Source: Patescibacteria group bacterium (GTDB lineage: Bacteria > Patescibacteriota > Gracilibacteria > UBA1369 > 2-02-FULL-48-14). Taken from it: a stretch of 43,982 nt of DNA. The stretch's first letter is position 1, and each line of letters opens with the position of its first letter. The stretch lies in contig JAHIVE010000041.1 in the NCBI GenBank assembly GCA_018816805.1, positions 1 through 43,982 of the forward strand, written 5' to 3'. The notes under the pieces were generated by a model. It worked only from the letters and a program-made list of their open reading frames with translations, was not told the origin of the DNA and ran no database searches. The translations under genes were made by a program, and so were the position numbers. Below, piece by piece: positions 40,695-43,982 of this stretch.

Positions 40695-43600
40695 ATGAGG
40701 AATTTATGGGTTTTCAGGTCTTTGCTTTTAATTGGTGTGAGCGGTGTATTGTGTTTTTTTGCAAATGTTAGTGCTGAAGCTGCTTCGATTTCTTGGGACG
40801 GAGGTGGCGGAGACAGCCTTTGGGAAACCGGTACTAACTGGTCCGGTGATAGTGTTCCTACAGATGCAGATGATGTGACTATTGACCTTGGGAGTGGCAC
40901 AGTAGTTGATATCAATGCAACTACTACTATTAATTCTTTAACAATTTCAGATGCTACAACTTTGAATTTTGATTATGATGCGGTGGGTGGTTCGGGCTTG
41001 ATTATTGATGATGGGGATTTGGTTGTAAACTCCGGTGCGACTATTACGCATACTGCGGGGACTGATGCTGTGGTTGGGACGATTTCTATTGATGTGCAGA
41101 CTGGCGACGCAACGATTACTGGGGATATAAATGTAAATGGACTTGGCTATTCATCTTCTGGTGGGCCGGGAGTACCCACAAGTATTTATGGTGGTGCCAG
41201 TTATGGAGGTACTGGAGAAAAAAGATCGTATACTGATACTCATGAAGTTTATGGATCCATTACTGCTCCGGTTGATTTGGGAAGTGGTTCGCAGACAAGA
41301 TCAGGTGGTGGTGCGATACGATTAACCGCGGCAAATATGATAATAAATGGAACAATTTCCGCTGATGCGAATACTGCTGGTAACTATGGAGGAGGATCGG
41401 GGGGCTCTGTTTATCTAACAACAACTGGTCAAATATCTGGAACCGGAACTATTTCCGCTGATGGGAAGGTAGGTGGTAGTGGTGGAAGAATTGCAATTTA
41501 TTATGCAACTCAGACAGATTCGAGAACTGTGCATGCGTATGGGTCTACATATTCTAATAAGTTTGGAGGTGCAGGAACGGTTTATCTAAAAGATACAACT
41601 GCGAACACGGATGAGCTGATTATTGATAACAATGATTTAACTGGTGATACTCCTCAAGATTATTTGAATGGAAAGACACCTTTAACTCCTTCTGGAACGC
41701 CTCTTTCTTTGAGTGTGAACCAAATTACAGTTCGCAATAATGGATATTTGGATTTGAATAGTGATACCACTTTAACATTTGAGGATGCAGATGGTCTTGG
41801 TTGGACCGATGACGGTTTTATTGCTGATAATGGGGGGAATTTATACGATGGTTCTACCGGAGGAGATGCAAGTGATGGTCCTTTTGAAGATGGTTATGCT
41901 GTTACAATCCCATCCGGTGCGACTCTCTATGGAAATACAACAAAAAGTTTTCCATCATTAACTGTTTCAGGAACTTTAACACATTCTGCAAATTACAGTA
42001 CTGATGTTTATGGGGTTAATTATACTATTTCGGGTGATTTAACAGTAGCTGTTGGTGGTTTGATTGATGTTGAAGCTATGGGATTTGCGGCAACTTATGG
42101 ATCTGGAGTACCCACAAGTCTTTATGCTGGTGCCAGTTATGGAGGTCTTGGGGCAAAAAATGCAACTTCTGATACTCATGACGTTTATGGATCCATTACT
42201 GCTCCGGTTGATTTGGGAAGTGGTTCGCAGTATAGATCAGGTGGTGGAAAGATTCAGTTGACAGCGGCAAATATGATAATAAATGGAACAATTTCCGCTG
42301 ATGCGAAAACTGATGGTAACTATGGAGGAGGATCGGGGGGCTCTGTTTATCTTACAACTACTGGGCAAATATCTGGAACCGGAACGATTTCCGCTGATGG
42401 GAAGGCAGGTGGTAGTGGTGGAAGAATTGCAATTTATTATGCAACTCAGACAGATTCGAGAACTGTGCATGCATATGGAGCTGCTTATGACGCTAACAGA
42501 TATGGAGGAGCGGGAACTGTTTATTTTAAGGATACAACTGCAAACACGGATGAACTGATTATTGACAATAATAATCTTTTTAATTCTGACTATATCCGTT
42601 ATTCATATCTTCACGGAAGTACTCCTTTAACTGCTTCCGGTATGTCTCTGACTCTTAGTGTTGATACATTAACCGTGCAAAATGACGGACATTTGAATAT
42701 TAATAGTGACACGGCTTTGTCTGCCACTACTATAAATTGGCATGGTATGATTGAGGACAATGGTGGATCTTTACCAACTGTAACAAGTGGCATTGTTGAT
42801 GTTCCTTCTGATGCAGTTTGGATTGCGAATACCGCAAGATCTTTAACCTCAGTGAATCTGGATGGTCTTTTAAGGCATAGAAAGAATTTTGATACCGAAT
42901 TGTATCGAGTGGATCTTACAACTTCGGGAAATTTCACAATTGGTGCTGGTGGAAGCATTGATGTGGATGATTTGGGATTCCGTTATGGTTATGGAACAGG
43001 TGCAGGTTCGGATAGGGGAGCTTATGGTTCCGGTGGTGGTCATGGTGGAGAAGGTGGAGCTACAGCGGATGGGAACGGTGGTGGTGGAATAACTTATGAT
43101 GAGGAAACTGAGCCGGATGAGATTGGTTCAGGAGGTGGGTCAGCCGGTAATGCTGCTGGAGATGGGGCAGGAGCTGTGAAACTGACCGTTGGTGGTGATC
43201 TTACTTTGGGTGGTGCGGTTAGTGCGAACGGTATGGTTGGTGGAGCATGGAATTCAGGTGGAGGTGCGGGAGGTTCAATTTGGTTTACTGTTACAGGGGA
43301 TTTTGGTGGTACCGAGGATGTTACTGCTACAGGGGGCGATGCCACTGGAAATAATGGTGGTGGTGGTGGTGGAAGAATCTATATTTTTTATGGAACTTTG
43401 TCATGGACTGGCTCTGGCTCCGTTGCTGGCGGTTCATCTTCTTATCCCGGATCTATTGGTACTTATAATCTGATTATGAGCAATTCCGCACCTACTGCGG
43501 CTTCCGTTACGGGTGTCCAATCAACTAATGGAACAAAGGTTGTGACTGGAACTGTGATTATTGATGATGCTGATGATGACGTTTCTTCATTTAAGGTGGA

Positions 43601-43982
43601 ATATTCAGATGATGGAGGAGTTAGCTGGTATGATCCAACTTTAAGTTCAACCGTTTATGCTACAAACGGGACTCCGGCCGTTAATAATTCCAATCTATAC
43701 CAAATAAGTAATGTTGAAACTATTTCGGGCGCAAATACCGTTACTTTTTATTGGAACATCAATACGGATGCTCCCGGCGTTGAAGACACAGATTACCAGT
43801 TCAGGATTACTCCTTATGATGGGACTTCCGTAGGGTCTACCGCTTCAAGTTCAAATTTTAGAGTAGACACTTTGTCTCCTACTTTGTCCTTGTCTTATTC
43901 GTCTACCAGTGAGAATTCCTCAGAGACCGTAAGTGGCACGACTGAGGCTAATGCCTCAATTTATGTGGATAGCGTTTTGAAA
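40695..43982 (+). CDS. Giant repetitive exported surface protein, 3' end missing
   Basis: The frame stays open for 1096 codons to the last base of the window. It begins with a Sec signal (MRNLWVFRSLLLIGVSGVLC, with ANVSAEAA as the likely cleavage region). The mature protein is rich in Gly, Ser, Thr, Asn and Asp, with short strand-like repeats (GTISADG, GGSGGRIAIYY, SGDLTV) typical of beta-helix or adhesin-like autotransporter-style passengers. Two near-identical segments recur about 312 residues apart and a diverged third follows. The last 170 residues look like Ig-type domains (KVEYSDDGGVSWYDP, DYQFRITPYDGT, ETVSGTTEANASIYV). It is probably an adhesin or wall protein; the anchor lies outside the window. 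It has its own promoter. Confidence 0.9.
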   Translation, partial: MRNLWVFRSLLLIGVSGVLCFFANVSAEAASISWDGGGGDSLWETGTNWSGDSVPTDADDVTIDLGSGTVVDINATTTINSLTISDATTLNFDYDAVGGSGLIIDDGDLVVNSGATITHTAGTDAVVGTISIDVQTGDATITGDINVNGLGYSSSGGPGVPTSIYGGASYGGTGEKRSYTDTHEVYGSITAPVDLGSGSQTRSGGGAIRLTAANMIINGTISADANTAGNYGGGSGGSVYLTTTGQISGTGTISADGKVGGSGGRIAIYYATQTDSRTVHAYGSTYSNKFGGAGTVYLKDTTANTDELIIDNNDLTGDTPQDYLNGKTPLTPSGTPLSLSVNQITVRNNGYLDLNSDTTLTFEDADGLGWTDDGFIADNGGNLYDGSTGGDASDGPFEDGYAVTIPSGATLYGNTTKSFPSLTVSGTLTHSANYSTDVYGVNYTISGDLTVAVGGLIDVEAMGFAATYGSGVPTSLYAGASYGGLGAKNATSDTHDVYGSITAPVDLGSGSQYRSGGGKIQLTAANMIINGTISADAKTDGNYGGGSGGSVYLTTTGQISGTGTISADGKAGGSGGRIAIYYATQTDSRTVHAYGAAYDANRYGGAGTVYFKDTTANTDELIIDNNNLFNSDYIRYSYLHGSTPLTASGMSLTLSVDTLTVQNDGHLNINSDTALSATTINWHGMIEDNGGSLPTVTSGIVDVPSDAVWIANTARSLTSVNLDGLLRHRKNFDTELYRVDLTTSGNFTIGAGGSIDVDDLGFRYGYGTGAGSDRGAYGSGGGHGGEGGATADGNGGGGITYDEETEPDEIGSGGGSAGNAAGDGAGAVKLTVGGDLTLGGAVSANGMVGGAWNSGGGAGGSIWFTVTGDFGGTEDVTATGGDATGNNGGGGGGRIYIFYGTLSWTGSGSVAGGSSSYPGSIGTYNLIMSNSAPTAASVTGVQSTNGTKVVTGTVIIDDADDDVSSFKVEYSDDGGVSWYDPTLSSTVYATNGTPAVNNSNLYQISNVETISGANTVTFYWNINTDAPGVEDTDYQFRITPYDGTSVGSTASSSNFRVDTLSPTLSLSYSSTSENSSETVSGTTEANASIYVDSVLK
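41168..41640 (+). repeat. Internal repeat A of the surface protein
   Basis: Runs from GGAGTACCCACAAGT to GATGAGCTGATTATTGA. Long stretches are identical to repeat B at DNA level, including synonymous positions (for example GTTTATGGATCCATTACTGC), so the duplication is recent or maintained by gene conversion. Confidence 0.85.
42104..42578 (+). repeat. Internal repeat B of the surface protein
   Basis: Second copy, offset by 936 bases at its start and 939 at its end. Differences cluster near the start (GEKRSYTDTHE against GAKNATSDTHD). A third, strongly diverged unit follows at about 42990-43400. Confidence 0.85.

Noticed and set aside
41168..42578. CRISPR-like repetition
   Set aside because: The repeats are long coding duplications, not short direct repeats with spacers; no cas genes are present.
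40900..43480. Several short frames within the surface protein region on both strands
   Set aside because: They are shadows of one long open frame from 40695 that leaves the window without a stop.

Overview
The window looks like a piece of a Candidate Phyla Radiation / Patescibacteria genome, possibly Peregrinibacteria-like. The reasons are the low GC, short gaps and many 1-17 base gene overlaps, several PAS histidine kinases, lipoproteins and hypothetical proteins with no familiar relatives, almost no Shine-Dalgarno sequences, and an intein in a housekeeping gene. The phylum is an inference; no rRNA or other phylogenetic marker is present except a partial L28. UGA works as a stop (ATGA and TGATG junctions), so the UGA-glycine code of Gracilibacteria/Absconditabacteria does not apply.

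Region 1 (1-12.5 kb): partial rpmB on the minus strand, then a site-2-type membrane protease, a 450-base non-coding stretch that opens with a 105-base hairpin, tRNA-Thr(GGU), two small exported proteins, an ABC exporter, and a compact envelope/sensing run: a 1106-residue PAS histidine kinase, an acyltransferase-like membrane protein, a DUF3352-like lipoprotein and two family 2 glycosyltransferases. tRNA-Trp and a membrane protein follow. Region 2 (12.5-22.6 kb): a second, paralogous PAS histidine kinase, a Notum/pectinacetylesterase-like lipoprotein, a minus-strand pair (class B penicillin-binding protein plus a 571-residue unknown protein), an M16 peptidase and a 197-residue unknown protein.

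Region 3 (22.7-31.8 kb): ndk, then a folate run (pabB, a 130-residue unknown, pabC, folP, a QueD/PTPS gene, folK), then a split transketolase whose two halves both look catalytically degenerate, then prs, rpiB, rpe and alanine dehydrogenase. Two copies of a roughly 165-base palindromic repeat sit between queD and folK and between rpe and ald. Their nested stems differ in sequence but stay paired, which argues for a conserved folded structure. Region 4 (31.8-36.3 kb, mostly minus strand): a small zinc-ribbon gene, a promoter-peptide-terminator unit of about 105 bases that looks leaderless, the proline operon proB-proC-proA, tRNA-Arg(GCG) and an inositol monophosphatase family gene.

Region 5 (36.3 kb to the end): a small coupled gene pair of unknown function; uvrB interrupted exactly inside its Walker A motif by a 513-residue intein carrying a LAGLIDADG endonuclease and an XRE-like helix-turn-helix; and a giant Gly/Ser/Thr-rich exported surface protein, with a recent internal duplication, that runs off the end. 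The strongest candidates for something undescribed are the folded repeat family, the degenerate transketolase pair next to a long hairpin, the leaderless Asn-rich peptide/small RNA locus, and the UvrB intein.
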